Positions 32,842-41,920 of a stretch of 50,268 nucleotides of DNA are shown one piece after another. The stretch comes from Bacteriovoracaceae bacterium (GTDB lineage: Bacteria > Bdellovibrionota > Bacteriovoracia > Bacteriovoracales > Bacteriovoracaceae), in NCBI GenBank assembly GCA_029865945.1, contig JARXAH010000047.1, forward strand, positions 1 to 50,268, read 5' to 3'. The position numbers were made by a program, and so were the translations under genes. The notes beneath the pieces are model-generated. The model searched no databases, was not told the DNA's origin, and worked only from the letters and a program-made list of their open reading frames with translations. The number at the start of each line of letters is the position of its first letter. Position 1 is the stretch's first letter.

Positions 32842-33831
32842 ATGAAAAAGAAAAAAATTTTAGTAACTGGAGCGGCTGGTTTCGTTGGAACAAATTTTTT
32901 ATTTCAGTTTGCCTGCAGAGAAGATATTAAAAATAACTATGATTTTGTGATTGCTGACGCTCTGACTTATGCTGGTAATTTTGATCGAATTCGTCCCCTT
33001 TTTGAAATTCATCAACACTTAATTTTTTGCAAAATTGATATAACCAATAAAGAAGAATTGGGAGCATTGTTTACGAAGCATGCTTTTGATGGAGTCATTA
33101 ATTATGCGGCCGAATCGCACGTCGATCAATCTATCGAGTCGCCTGATAAATTTGTTCAAACAAATATCATAGGAACTCATCATCTTTTAAAAGAATCATT
33201 GGGCGTTTACCAAAAAACGCAAAACGAGCACTTCAGATATCTACAAGTCAGCACCGATGAAGTTTACGGTTCACTCAATAGTCATGATTTGCCATTTACA
33301 GAATTGACATCCATAGCACCTAACAGCCCTTACAGTGCAAGCAAGGCCTCAGCTGACTTACTGGTCCGTTCCTATTTTGAAACATTCGGTCTTCCCACAA
33401 TCACCACAAGGTGTTCAAATAATTTTGGCCCTTATCAAAATGCAGAAAAATTTATTCCCGTAGTTATAAGTAAGGCGTGGCAAAACGAATCCGTCCCCAT
33501 CTACGGAAGTGGTCGCAATATTCGAGACTGGATTCACGTAGATGATCATAATCATGGTATTTGGTTGGCATTCGAAAAGGGAAGGCCTGGTGAAATTTAT
33601 AATTTTGGTGGTGGACAAGAATTAGAAAATATAGAATTAGCAATGCTGATTTTAAAAAAATTAAATAAACCGGAATCCCTCTTAAAAATGGTGACCGATC
33701 GCAAAGGACACGATTGGCGCTACGCGATTAATTTCAATAAATCAAAATCGGAACTCGCCTGGGGGCCAAAACGGTCGATACTCAATGACTTGGAATCGGT
33801 GATTCAAACTTATTTACCAACTTCATCTTAA
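32842..33831 (+). CDS. rfbB: dTDP-glucose 4,6-dehydratase
   Basis: Role: second step of dTDP-L-rhamnose synthesis. The extended-SDR cofactor loop VTGAAGFVGTNF, YAAESHVDQSIESP, STDEVYGSL (with the active-site DE), YSASKASADLL (YxxxK), RCSNNFGPYQ and the substrate motif GSGRNIRDWIHVDDH are all RmlB-typical. Length 329 aa. The start lacks a good Shine-Dalgarno. A divergent GT2 gene and a 398-bp gap separate it from rfbA, so it has its own transcript. Confidence 0.95.
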   Translation: MKKKKILVTGAAGFVGTNFLFQFACREDIKNNYDFVIADALTYAGNFDRIRPLFEIHQHLIFCKIDITNKEELGALFTKHAFDGVINYAAESHVDQSIESPDKFVQTNIIGTHHLLKESLGVYQKTQNEHFRYLQVSTDEVYGSLNSHDLPFTELTSIAPNSPYSASKASADLLVRSYFETFGLPTITTRCSNNFGPYQNAEKFIPVVISKAWQNESVPIYGSGRNIRDWIHVDDHNHGIWLAFEKGRPGEIYNFGGGQELENIELAMLILKKLNKPESLLKMVTDRKGHDWRYAINFNKSKSELAWGPKRSILNDLESVIQTYLPTSS

Positions 33832-33863
33832 GTTTCTGGGTATTTCATCCTCAAATCCTAAAT

Positions 33864-34715
33864 TTAATCTCTTGTTTTAATTTTCAACTTAAACCAATTT
33901 ATGAATTGAGATTTTAATTTTTTTATTTTATTTTTTTTCTGCTGCAGGAGAAAATATCTTTTCTGAATTTCCTCAACATAGATTGGGCTTAAAAAAAGTT
34001 CGTTATGTTTTTGGGTAATTTTTTGATAGGTATCAAAAACTTTATAGGGATCATGGCCAAACTTTTCACTTCGTGAATGATTTCTTTTTCGGTAATAAAA
34101 ATAAAGATGATCTAACTTTTTGAATTTCGCTCCCTTTCTAAAAAATTTTAACCAATAATCCCAATCTTCATGTCCATTTAATAAATCTGGTGAATAACCC
34201 TCACTGAGTAGAAAAAAATGATATCGATAAATTGCTGAAGCATGCACGCAATTATTAAAAAGAAATTCTGGCAACGTGGGTGTTGTTAATCTCCAGGCGC
34301 CTTTTTGTTTTCCAAAAAAAATTCCATCGGTATAGCAAACGTCAAAATCTGGATTTGTTTCCAAAAATTCGATGCACGAGCTTAAATATTCTTCATTTAA
34401 AGCATCGTCACCATTTAAAACCATAGCATAGTCAGATACATGTGAAGACAAGGCAGCATTGTAGGCAATTGATGGCCCTTCGTTTTTTTTTCGTATAATT
34501 TCTTTGATTTTATATTTGCTTCGGAGTTCTTGATTCATTTCTAAGGTCTGCAGTTTTTCCAAGGTTAGTAAATCATTAGATCCATCATCAACAATAACGG
34601 TAATGTAATTATGAAAGGTTTGCTTGGATAGTGAATCTAAAGCATCCAACAAAAATTCCCCCTCATTGTAACAACTAACCACTACTAAGCATTCAGGTTT
34701 TTTTCTCTCTGGCAT
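33864..34715 (-). CDS. Family 2 glycosyltransferase
   Basis: Family role: inverting sugar transferase on surface glycan intermediates, cytoplasmic. The GT-A fold markers are present: VVVSCYNEGEFLLDALDSL, VIVDDGSND, the NEGPSIAYNAAL segment, and the DxD-equivalent LNGDDALNEEYL. A later GHEDWDYWLKFF fits the acceptor/catalytic region. The C-terminus is Lys-rich and basic, suited to membrane association. Donor sugar unknown. GGAG lies 6 nt before the ATG. It is the lone minus-strand gene between rfbB and rfbA. Confidence 0.85.
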   Translation of the reverse strand: MPERKKPECLVVVSCYNEGEFLLDALDSLSKQTFHNYITVIVDDGSNDLLTLEKLQTLEMNQELRSKYKIKEIIRKKNEGPSIAYNAALSSHVSDYAMVLNGDDALNEEYLSSCIEFLETNPDFDVCYTDGIFFGKQKGAWRLTTPTLPEFLFNNCVHASAIYRYHFFLLSEGYSPDLLNGHEDWDYWLKFFRKGAKFKKLDHLYFYYRKRNHSRSEKFGHDPYKVFDTYQKITQKHNELFLSPIYVEEIQKRYFLLQQKKNKIKKLKSQFINWFKLKIKTRD

Positions 34716-35113
34716 TGATTACTCCACTAAAAAAATTGATGATAGCTCAAGGTTTACTCCTAGTAAAAGTTGGCCATCCACACAGTTTGTGATAGGAATT
34801 TTAGACTTAACAAATTTTCAAAGAATAAGTCTGAATAAGGCTGGTTTGCCAATTATCGCCTTGATTAGAAAATGAAAATTAGTTAATATCTTCATAAATA
34901 CTAATTAAAGATGTCAGCTTCTCATTTTGATGCAGTTATGGTGTTCCAAAAATAAATAAATTTCTTGGCAAGGATTCGGCCAACAATTAAATAAAGCAAA
35001 ATAGATGAGATTAGGACAAAAACAATCTGAATGTTTAGTATGATTGAATTCCCAATAGTGTTTTCAATTTTATTGAATTTTCATACAAGTTAGATTTACC
35101 AATAAGGCTTGCC
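34716..35113 (+). other. 398-bp intergenic region upstream of rfbA
   Basis: AT-rich and non-coding. It contains the candidate promoter at 34861-34889 pointing to rfbA and the start region of the divergent GT2 gene. No hairpin, repeat or open frame is convincing. Confidence 0.5.
34861..34889 (+). promoter_or_regulatory. Candidate promoter of the rfbACD-epimerase operon
   Basis: TTGATT (34861-34866), a 17-nt spacer and TAATAT (34884-34889) form a good sigma-70-like promoter. The rfbA start is about 220 nt downstream, implying a long leader if this is the only promoter. Confidence 0.45.
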
Positions 35114-35977
35114 ATGAAAGGAATTATTTTAGCTGGCGGCACTGGAACGAGACTATATCCCTCGACAAAAAGCATATCAAAACAGCTTCTTCCTCTTTAC
35201 GACAAACCCATGATTTACTATCCCCTAGCATCCTTAATGCAGACGGGAATTCAAGAAATTCTCATCATCACAACGCCAAGGGACTTGGAAAGTTTTAAGG
35301 ACCTCCTTGGTGATGGCAGTGATTGGGGAATAAATTTATCTTATATGACTCAATCTCATCCAGGTGGGATTGCTCAAGCTTTTATTATTGGTAAAGATTT
35401 TATAAAAAATGAATCTGTTTGCTTGATTCTAGGTGATAATTTATTTTATGGTGAAGGTCTTGATACGCAGTTTGCAAAGGCCTCCCATTTAAAAGAAGGT
35501 GCCATTGTTTTTGCCTACCGAGTGAGTGATCCAGATAGATATGGAGTTGTTGGGTTTGATGAATTCAATAATGCGATTAGTATCGAAGAAAAACCTCTTT
35601 CTCCAAAAAGTGATTTTGCCGTAACGGGAATTTACTTTTATGACTCCCAAGTATCCCACATCGCTGAACAACTAAAACCCTCGGCACGAGGAGAATTAGA
35701 AATTACTGACCTCAACCGAATTTACCTCTCTCAAAAAAAACTGAAAGTAGAAACTATTGGGAGAGGACAAGCATGGCTCGATACAGGCACGCACGATTCC
35801 TTAATGGAGGCATCCAATTTTGTTCATGCCATCGAAAAACGACAAGGCCTAAAAATTGCATGCCTTGAAGAAATTGCTTACATGAAAGGATGGGTTACCA
35901 AGGAAAAGCTAATCGAATTTGCTAATCAATACAAAAATAATTCTTACGCAAAATATGTGAATAAATTATGGAAATAA
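35114..35977 (+). CDS. rfbA: Glucose-1-phosphate thymidylyltransferase
   Basis: Role: makes dTDP-glucose, first step of the rhamnose route. It shows the nucleotidyltransferase signature [20 protein letters not shown] followed by [26 protein letters not shown] (metal-binding Asp), GVVGFDE, SIEEKP and [10 protein letters not shown]. Length 287 aa is exactly typical. It overlaps rfbC by 10 bp. Confidence 0.97.
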   Translation: MKGIILAGGTGTRLYPSTKSISKQLLPLYDKPMIYYPLASLMQTGIQEILIITTPRDLESFKDLLGDGSDWGINLSYMTQSHPGGIAQAFIIGKDFIKNESVCLILGDNLFYGEGLDTQFAKASHLKEGAIVFAYRVSDPDRYGVVGFDEFNNAISIEEKPLSPKSDFAVTGIYFYDSQVSHIAEQLKPSARGELEITDLNRIYLSQKKLKVETIGRGQAWLDTGTHDSLMEASNFVHAIEKRQGLKIACLEEIAYMKGWVTKEKLIEFANQYKNNSYAKYVNKLWK

Positions 35978-36525
35978 TAACGACAACTATTCAAGATTTA
36001 CTGATCATAAAACCTAAAATCTCAGACGATGATAGAGGGATTTTTTATGAGACGTTTCAAAAAAAAAAATACGAAAAAAACGGTATTACTGCAAATTTTG
36101 TACAAGATAATCGCTCTCTTTCCACAAAAGGTACCTTAAGGGGACTTCACTTCCAAAAAAACCCTCACTCCCAAGCAAAATTAGTTTCTTGCTACTCAGG
36201 TAAAGTACTGGATTTAGTCGTTGATTTAAGAACGTCTTCCCCAACTTACAAACAAAGCTTTCGTATCATTCTTGATGCTGAAGAAAAACTACAATTATTT
36301 ATACCTAAGGGCATGGCCCACGGTTTTTATGTACTGAGCGAGTTGGCAGATTTTGTTTATAAGTGTGATGAGTTTTATCATCCGGAATCCGAAAGTGGCA
36401 TCCATTACCTCTCCCATCAAATTAAGGATATGTGGCCAATGGAAGTTTTAAATCAAAATTCTTTAAAAATTTCATCCAAAGATTTATGTTTACCTCACCT
36501 CGATGAGCTTTCATGCGAATTTTAG
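35968..36525 (+). CDS. rfbC: dTDP-4-dehydrorhamnose 3,5-epimerase
   Basis: Role: epimerises the keto sugar at C3 and C5. The RmlC cupin markers are present: [29 protein letters not shown] (active-site His), [23 protein letters not shown] and [14 protein letters not shown]. Length 185 aa. It overlaps rfbA by 10 bp and rfbD by 13 bp, so the three genes are tightly coupled. Confidence 0.96.
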   Translation: MEIITTTIQDLLIIKPKISDDDRGIFYETFQKKKYEKNGITANFVQDNRSLSTKGTLRGLHFQKNPHSQAKLVSCYSGKVLDLVVDLRTSSPTYKQSFRIILDAEEKLQLFIPKGMAHGFYVLSELADFVYKCDEFYHPESESGIHYLSHQIKDMWPMEVLNQNSLKISSKDLCLPHLDELSCEF

Positions 36526-37412
36526 TTTTAGGATCTACTGGGCAATTAGGTCAAGAATTCAAGTATTATGCTGAAAAATATTCCACAACATTGCCAAGGA
36601 ATTGGGATTGGTTTTGGATGGATAAAAATAGTTTTAACTTATTAAACCTTGATCAACTAAAATCAAACTTAGAAAATTTCAGCTTTGATGTATTAATCAA
36701 TTGCGCGGCTTATACCGCGGTGGACCTCGCGCAATCTAGCCCAGAAAAAGAAATCTGCATGAAAATTAATTTTCATGCTCCGGAAATCATGGCCATGATC
36801 TGCAAAAAAAAACAATCTAGGTTCATCCATTTTTCTACCGATTATGTTTTTGATGGAACGAACAAAGGAAAACCCTACCAAGAAAGTGACATCACTTCCC
36901 CTTTAAATCATTACGGAACTTCCAAATTACTAGGAGAGAAGGCCATTCAAAACATAGATGGTAATTATGATATTTTTAGAACTTCATGGATTTATGGATC
37001 CTTTGGAAAAAATTTTGCAAAAACCATTACTTGCAAAATTCTTCAAAAGGAATTATTGCAAATTGTTACTGATCAAACGGGAACTCCCACTTGGTCTTTT
37101 AAAATTGTAGAATCCATTATCCATTTACTACAAGGCCAGAACCTGAACGAAGAATCTCATTTATTTCACTTAAGCCAATTGGGAAACGCAAATTGGTATG
37201 ATTTTGGATGCGCAATCTATAAGTTAATTTGCAAAAGAATTCCCAATCAAGAAGAAATTTTCCCCATACTTTCTGCGCAGCTAAATCAACCTGCGAAAAG
37301 GCCTGAATGCGTGATCCTTGATAAAACAAAATGGATAACATATTCAGGATTAAATTTGCAGGATTGGAATTATTGTCTAGAAACCCATTTCCATGAACAA
37401 GGATTTATATGA
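36513..37412 (+). CDS. rfbD: dTDP-4-dehydrorhamnose reductase
   Basis: Role: last step giving dTDP-L-rhamnose. The product starts [16 protein letters not shown], then has NCAAYTAVDLAQ, FSTDYVFDG, YGTSKLLGE (YxxxK), FRTSWIYGSFGKNF and the RmlD-specific QTGTPTW. Length 299 aa. This completes the four-gene rhamnose pathway in the window. Confidence 0.95.
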   Translation: MRILVLGSTGQLGQEFKYYAEKYSTTLPRNWDWFWMDKNSFNLLNLDQLKSNLENFSFDVLINCAAYTAVDLAQSSPEKEICMKINFHAPEIMAMICKKKQSRFIHFSTDYVFDGTNKGKPYQESDITSPLNHYGTSKLLGEKAIQNIDGNYDIFRTSWIYGSFGKNFAKTITCKILQKELLQIVTDQTGTPTWSFKIVESIIHLLQGQNLNEESHLFHLSQLGNANWYDFGCAIYKLICKRIPNQEEIFPILSAQLNQPAKRPECVILDKTKWITYSGLNLQDWNYCLETHFHEQGFI

Positions 37413-38329
37413 AAATATTGATTACGGGAGGGGCCGGATTTATTGGATCTCACCTTGTCCATCAATTAAATTTAGAGCATGAAATATATATCATCGACGA
37501 TTTAAGCTCTGGAAATTCCGACTACCTTGCCGGAGCAAAATATCATTTCTTCCAAATGAAGATTGAAAACCATGAATTAGTTCACGGCCTTTTTGAAAAA
37601 TACCATTTTGAGGTGGTGATACACCTGGCCGCAAAAGCTTCCGTTGCATTCTGTGAGAACAATCCCGTAAAGGCCAAAGAAATTAATTTTGAGGCGTCAG
37701 TTAATCTACTAAAAATAAGTCAACTTTTTAAAGTTAAAAAATTTATTTTTGCGTCCAGTGCATCTGTATATGGAATTCCACAAAGTTTGCCGCTTAGTGA
37801 ATCTCAACTTGAACTTAATCCCATTAGTTTATATGGCCAATGGAAATTAGATTTTGAAAATGAATTATTAAAGGCCGAAAGTATCATTTCTTATAGTTTT
37901 AGATTTTTTAATGTTTATGGCGAAAGACAAGATCCCAAATCCCCGTACTCAGGAGTGATCTCGCTTTTTTTAAATGAATTTAAGAAAGACGATGATACTT
38001 TGCCAAGTATTAAGATATTTGGAACCGGCGAGCAAACGAGAGATTTTATTTATGTTGGAGAGATTGTAAAAGTGATGAATTATTTTCTTAATTCCAAAAT
38101 TGCTTCGGGAAAATTTAACTTAGGCACGGGAATCCAAAGCTCGCTTCTAGATTTAGTTTTCATTCTAGAAAATGTTGCTAATAAAAAATCTTCTTTAAAT
38201 TTTTTACCTAGGCAGCCTAACGATATTTTACACTCGGTCGCAGATATCGGATTGCTAAAAAAAGTTATGCCAAGCTTTAGTTCTATTGGACTACTTGAAG
38301 GGATTAAAAAACTATTTCATCACCACTAG
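37409..38329 (+). CDS. NAD-dependent epimerase/dehydratase (GalE-like SDR)
   Basis: Family role: nucleotide-sugar epimerase or dehydratase acting on a UDP- or dTDP-hexose. The sequence shows ILITGGAGFIGSHLV, IIDDLSSGN, HLAAKASV, ASSASVYG, LYGQWKLDFE (YxxxK), FRFFNVYGERQDP and GTGEQTRDFIYVGE. Length 306 aa. The SSGN and YGERQDP motifs favour UDP-hexose/HexNAc 4-epimerases, but the exact substrate cannot be read. It overlaps rfbD by 4 bp (ATGA) and its stop overlaps the convergent sugar transferase stop in a shared CTAG. Confidence 0.85.
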   Translation: MKILITGGAGFIGSHLVHQLNLEHEIYIIDDLSSGNSDYLAGAKYHFFQMKIENHELVHGLFEKYHFEVVIHLAAKASVAFCENNPVKAKEINFEASVNLLKISQLFKVKKFIFASSASVYGIPQSLPLSESQLELNPISLYGQWKLDFENELLKAESIISYSFRFFNVYGERQDPKSPYSGVISLFLNEFKKDDDTLPSIKIFGTGEQTRDFIYVGEIVKVMNYFLNSKIASGKFNLGTGIQSSLLDLVFILENVANKKSSLNFLPRQPNDILHSVADIGLLKKVMPSFSSIGLLEGIKKLFHHH

Positions 38330-38886
38330 TGCGAGATATTTTTCATAAAAAACACTTTAAAGGCAGTCATAAAAATAATTTTTACATCCAAATAAATACT
38401 TTGATTCTTGAGATAAAATTCATCTAGCTGTACTTTTAGGGGAATAGGAATTTCATCTCTACCATTTATTTGTGCCCAGCCAGTAATTCCAGGTCTTAAA
38501 GTGTCTACCGATTTTGATGTTCTTAATTCGATCAGATCAGTTTGATTAAATAGGGCAGGCCTAGGGCCAACAAAACTCATATCCCCAACCAAGACGGAAT
38601 ATAGCTGAGGAAGTTCATCTAAGCTCAATTTTCTTAGTATTGGACCAATAGAGGTTAAGTATTTTTCCGGATTGGTTAAAAGATGGGTGGCCAATTGAGG
38701 AGTGTCAATTTTCATGGTTCTAAACTTAGGCATTAAAAATATTTTATTATATCGCCCAACTCTTTTTGACCAATAACATATCGGGCCTGGCGAGGTAAAT
38801 TTCACCAAAATTGCAAGAATGATTAATGGGATAAAAAATATTAACCCGACAAATAAAACTAAAAAGAGATCTAAAATTCTTTTCAT
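38326..38886 (-). CDS. Initiating undecaprenyl-phosphate sugar phosphotransferase (PglC/WcaJ type)
   Basis: Role: transfers a sugar-1-phosphate to undecaprenyl phosphate, starting repeat-unit assembly at the inner membrane. The 186-aa monotopic form has one N-terminal hydrophobic helix with the Ser-Pro break (KFTSPGPICYWSKRVGR). It then shows KFRTM, LRKLSLDELPQL, VLVGDMSFVGPRPAL and RPGITGWAQINGRDEIP. This is the short core family like PglC, without the WbaP extra helices. Next to a WbpM/PglF-type dehydratase and an aminotransferase, the donor is likely a UDP-diaminotrideoxy or QuiNAc-type sugar (inference). Confidence 0.92.
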   Translation of the reverse strand: MKRILDLFLVLFVGLIFFIPLIILAILVKFTSPGPICYWSKRVGRYNKIFLMPKFRTMKIDTPQLATHLLTNPEKYLTSIGPILRKLSLDELPQLYSVLVGDMSFVGPRPALFNQTDLIELRTSKSVDTLRPGITGWAQINGRDEIPIPLKVQLDEFYLKNQSIYLDVKIIFMTAFKVFFMKNISH

Positions 38887-38898
38887 ATTTGTACTAGG

Positions 38899-40761
38899 TC
38901 ACTGTAAGTATTCATGGATATCTTCTGCCTCATTAGAGATAATTTGACACAATCGCTGCCGAACTTCTTCATTTTTCAAGCTACTCAGTACAGTTTCAAA
39001 TAAGATGAGGTCTTCCCATATTTGGTCACTTATTTTGTGCTTAGATGAAACAAAAATTTTTTCTTGCGAAGTCTCAATAATTTTTTCAGTGTCATAAAAT
39101 AGCTCTTCATAGAGTTTTTCACCGGGCCTCATTCCCGTTTCTTTTATCTGTATATCTACATCTGGCACAAGCCCATTTAATTGAATTAACTGTTTAGCTA
39201 GGTCTAAAATTTTGACTGGCTCTCCCATATCGAGCACCATAATATTGCCATTTTTTCCTATCGTACTTGCTTGAAGAACTAACTGCGATGCTTCTGGTAT
39301 AGACATAAAGTATCTTGTCATTTCCTTGTGGGTAATGGTTACAGGACCTCCTGCTTTAATTTGATCTAAAAATAGTGGCACCACGGATCCGTTGCTCGCC
39401 AAAACATTTCCAAATCGCACAATCACAATCGTACTTTCGAGACATTTTTCCGCAAATTTTTGGCAAAGCATTTCGGCAACTTTTTTAGTAGCACCCATCA
39501 CGCTCGTCGGCCGAACCGCTTTATCGGTAGAAATAAGAACAAATTTTTCGATTTTATGATCAGTCGCCACTTGCAAAAGACATTTGGTACCAAAAATATT
39601 CACCTTTACTGACTCGTGAGGGTTTGATTCCATAAGTGGAACATGCTTATAGGCAGCTGCGTGATAGCAAATTTGCGGCCTATAATCTTGAAACAATTTT
39701 TCTAGTCGAATTTTATCTCTTACGTCTCCGATCTCTAAAACATATTTTACCAAGGGAAAATGCGATTTCAGTTTGCGCTCTAACTCATAAAGAAAAAATT
39801 CTGAAGAATCAAATAAGACTAAAGTAATCTGATCAATATTTGCGAGCTGAAATACGAGTTCGCTTCCTATCGATCCACCGGCGCCAGTAACTAAGACAGT
39901 TTTCTTTTTAAGCGTAGGATTTAAGAGATCCAAATTTAACCGTACAGGTTCTCTTCCTAGTAAATCGTTGACATCGAGTGGCCGCAATTGAGAGAGAGAT
40001 ATTTTCCCACTCACAATATCTTTAAAGCTTGGAATGGTTACTAATTCTATTTTAGGATTATTTACATCTTTGACAATTTTTCTAATTTGAATGGAACTCA
40101 AAGAAGGAATCGCAATAATTATTTTTTCAATATGATGAGCTTTTATCTGCTCACCAATTTGATCTAAATTTCCTAATACTTTGTGACCTAGTAACGTTCT
40201 TCCTATCTTGCCCACAGAGTCATCTAGTAATCCTATGATGTGAAAGTCGTAATCCGTATTTTCATATTCACGTAGTAGTTTCTCTGCTGCACTCCCTGCC
40301 CCTACCACAAGTGTACTTTTGCCAATTTTGTTGTGTCGCTTTTCTCTTTTAAAAAATCTGTACGCTAATCTTCCCCCACCCATTAAATATACGGTCAACA
40401 TGAGATCAATTAAGAATACAGACCTAGGTATATTATCCATTCTGTTAGAAAAAAACATAAAGCAAACAATAAGAATTTCTGCGAGAACTGCACCTTTCAC
40501 GATTGCTCTTAAATCTGGAATGCTTGCAAATTTCCACAAACCTCGTGAAACTTTAAAAATAGAAAAACTTAAGATCTTAAAGAAAGCGGAAGCTATAAAT
40601 AATAATTTGAATTGTGAAAAAATGAGAAGACTAGTTTGAATATTAAAATCATTAAATCTTATCAATAAAGCTAGCGGGACGGAGCAGGCACAAATGATCA
40701 AATCAAAAACATTTGCGACAAACAACTTGTGATTCTTAATTTTTTCAATCATAAAAAACAA
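38899..40761 (-). CDS. WbpM/PglF-type membrane UDP-GlcNAc 4,6-dehydratase
   Basis: Family role: C6-dehydration of UDP-GlcNAc to the 4-keto-6-deoxy sugar. The 620-aa protein has four N-terminal transmembrane segments (to about 130). A first Rossmann-like domain follows (VVGAGSAAEKLLREY), then the catalytic SDR domain: VLVTGAGGSIGSELV, YHAAAYKHVPLMESNP, STDKAVRPTSVMGATKK (altered SMxxxK catalytic motif) and RFGNVLASNGSVVPLF. It lies between the aminotransferase and sugar transferase genes, so the set could make a bacillosamine-like or QuiNAc initiating sugar. Confidence 0.92.
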   Translation of the reverse strand: MFFMIEKIKNHKLFVANVFDLIICACSVPLALLIRFNDFNIQTSLLIFSQFKLLFIASAFFKILSFSIFKVSRGLWKFASIPDLRAIVKGAVLAEILIVCFMFFSNRMDNIPRSVFLIDLMLTVYLMGGGRLAYRFFKREKRHNKIGKSTLVVGAGSAAEKLLREYENTDYDFHIIGLLDDSVGKIGRTLLGHKVLGNLDQIGEQIKAHHIEKIIIAIPSLSSIQIRKIVKDVNNPKIELVTIPSFKDIVSGKISLSQLRPLDVNDLLGREPVRLNLDLLNPTLKKKTVLVTGAGGSIGSELVFQLANIDQITLVLFDSSEFFLYELERKLKSHFPLVKYVLEIGDVRDKIRLEKLFQDYRPQICYHAAAYKHVPLMESNPHESVKVNIFGTKCLLQVATDHKIEKFVLISTDKAVRPTSVMGATKKVAEMLCQKFAEKCLESTIVIVRFGNVLASNGSVVPLFLDQIKAGGPVTITHKEMTRYFMSIPEASQLVLQASTIGKNGNIMVLDMGEPVKILDLAKQLIQLNGLVPDVDIQIKETGMRPGEKLYEELFYDTEKIIETSQEKIFVSSKHKISDQIWEDLILFETVLSSLKNEEVRQRLCQIISNEAEDIHEYLQ

Positions 40762-40765
40762 CCTT

Positions 40766-41920
40766 TTAAAATCTTACACTACTTGGTAAATTGACTATCT
40801 GATTAAAATATTTCGTCGCATAGGTAATATTCGTTTTCGGAAGCGACGAATACATCGGCAGATCTGTCATCAAAATCCATATAGGCCGAGTTCTTATTCC
40901 AGCTTTATTCGTTTCAATTAAAAAAGAATCTCTTGCTTCTTTGCTTTGAAATTCAATCGCATTGAGCCAATAATTTGAGATTCTGCCTTCCGATTCATCC
41001 ATAAACTTTATATTTTTATCTTGAAAAAAATTTTTATATTCTAATGCCGTTGCTCTCTTTGATCTTATTTTTTCGTCAATGGATTCCATTTGTGCCATTC
41101 CTAGGGCCGCATTAATATTTGGCATTCGATAATTGTAACCGATTTCATCATGAAAAAAATCCCATTCGTGCTGAACTTTAGCTGTCGTTGAGAGATGCTT
41201 TGCGCGAATAAATAGTTCTTCATCGTCGGTTACTATCATTCCTCCACCGCCACTTGTCACAATTTTATTTCCATTGAAGCTAAAAATACTGAGTTTACCC
41301 ATGGTTCCGGTGTGCCGACCTTTTGAAAAAAAACTTCCCAGCGATTCTGCGGCATCTTCGATGATGGGAATATGAAACTTGTGACAAATTTCTGCAATTT
41401 TCTCCATCTGAACAGGATGTCCAAAGACGTGCATGGGAACACAGGCCGAAATTTTTTTTCGACTAACTTTATTTATCGCGATCTTTTCTTTCAAGATAAC
41501 ATTTTCATCTAAAAATTTTAATAGGGCGTCTGGACACATGCCGAGATTACTCGGAGAACTATCCACGAACACCGGAGTGGCCCCTGTATAGGAAATCGCG
41601 TTGGCAGTGGCCACAAAACTTAAGGCTTGAGTTAAAACTTCAGAATCCGAATTTACATGAAGTAATTTTAAGGCAAGATGTAAGGCAGAAGTTCCATTTA
41701 CGGTCGCAACAGCATACTTAGTACCAATATAATCACTCATCATTTTTTCAAATTTTGGGACGTAAGACCCAACTGAAGAAACAAAGGTGGAATCAATACA
41801 ATCATTTAAATATTTTTTTTCGTTTCCATTGAAAACGGGAGCATGAAGCGGAATCGTAGACTGATTCGGATAAAGAAATTTTATAAATTCGATAATATCT
41901 TTAAACATGGTACTGATCAT
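40766..41920 (-). CDS. legC: LegC-family UDP-sugar aminotransferase
   Basis: Family role: PLP-dependent C4 amination of UDP-4-keto-6-deoxy-GlcNAc. It shows IPLHAPVFNGNEKKYLNDCI then STFVSSVGSYV, characteristic of the LegC branch, and VNGTSALHLAL, HVFGHP, IEDAAESLGS and FSFNGNKIVTSGGGG with PLP Lys219. Length 384 aa. An alternative ATG (41908) would shorten it by 4 residues. It overlaps legB by 20 bp. No legI or legH follows, so the product may be used as a UDP-4-amino sugar rather than for legionaminic acid. Confidence 0.85.
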   Translation of the reverse strand: MISTMFKDIIEFIKFLYPNQSTIPLHAPVFNGNEKKYLNDCIDSTFVSSVGSYVPKFEKMMSDYIGTKYAVATVNGTSALHLALKLLHVNSDSEVLTQALSFVATANAISYTGATPVFVDSSPSNLGMCPDALLKFLDENVILKEKIAINKVSRKKISACVPMHVFGHPVQMEKIAEICHKFHIPIIEDAAESLGSFFSKGRHTGTMGKLSIFSFNGNKIVTSGGGGMIVTDDEELFIRAKHLSTTAKVQHEWDFFHDEIGYNYRMPNINAALGMAQMESIDEKIRSKRATALEYKNFFQDKNIKFMDESEGRISNYWLNAIEFQSKEARDSFLIETNKAGIRTRPIWILMTDLPMYSSLPKTNITYATKYFNQIVNLPSSVRF

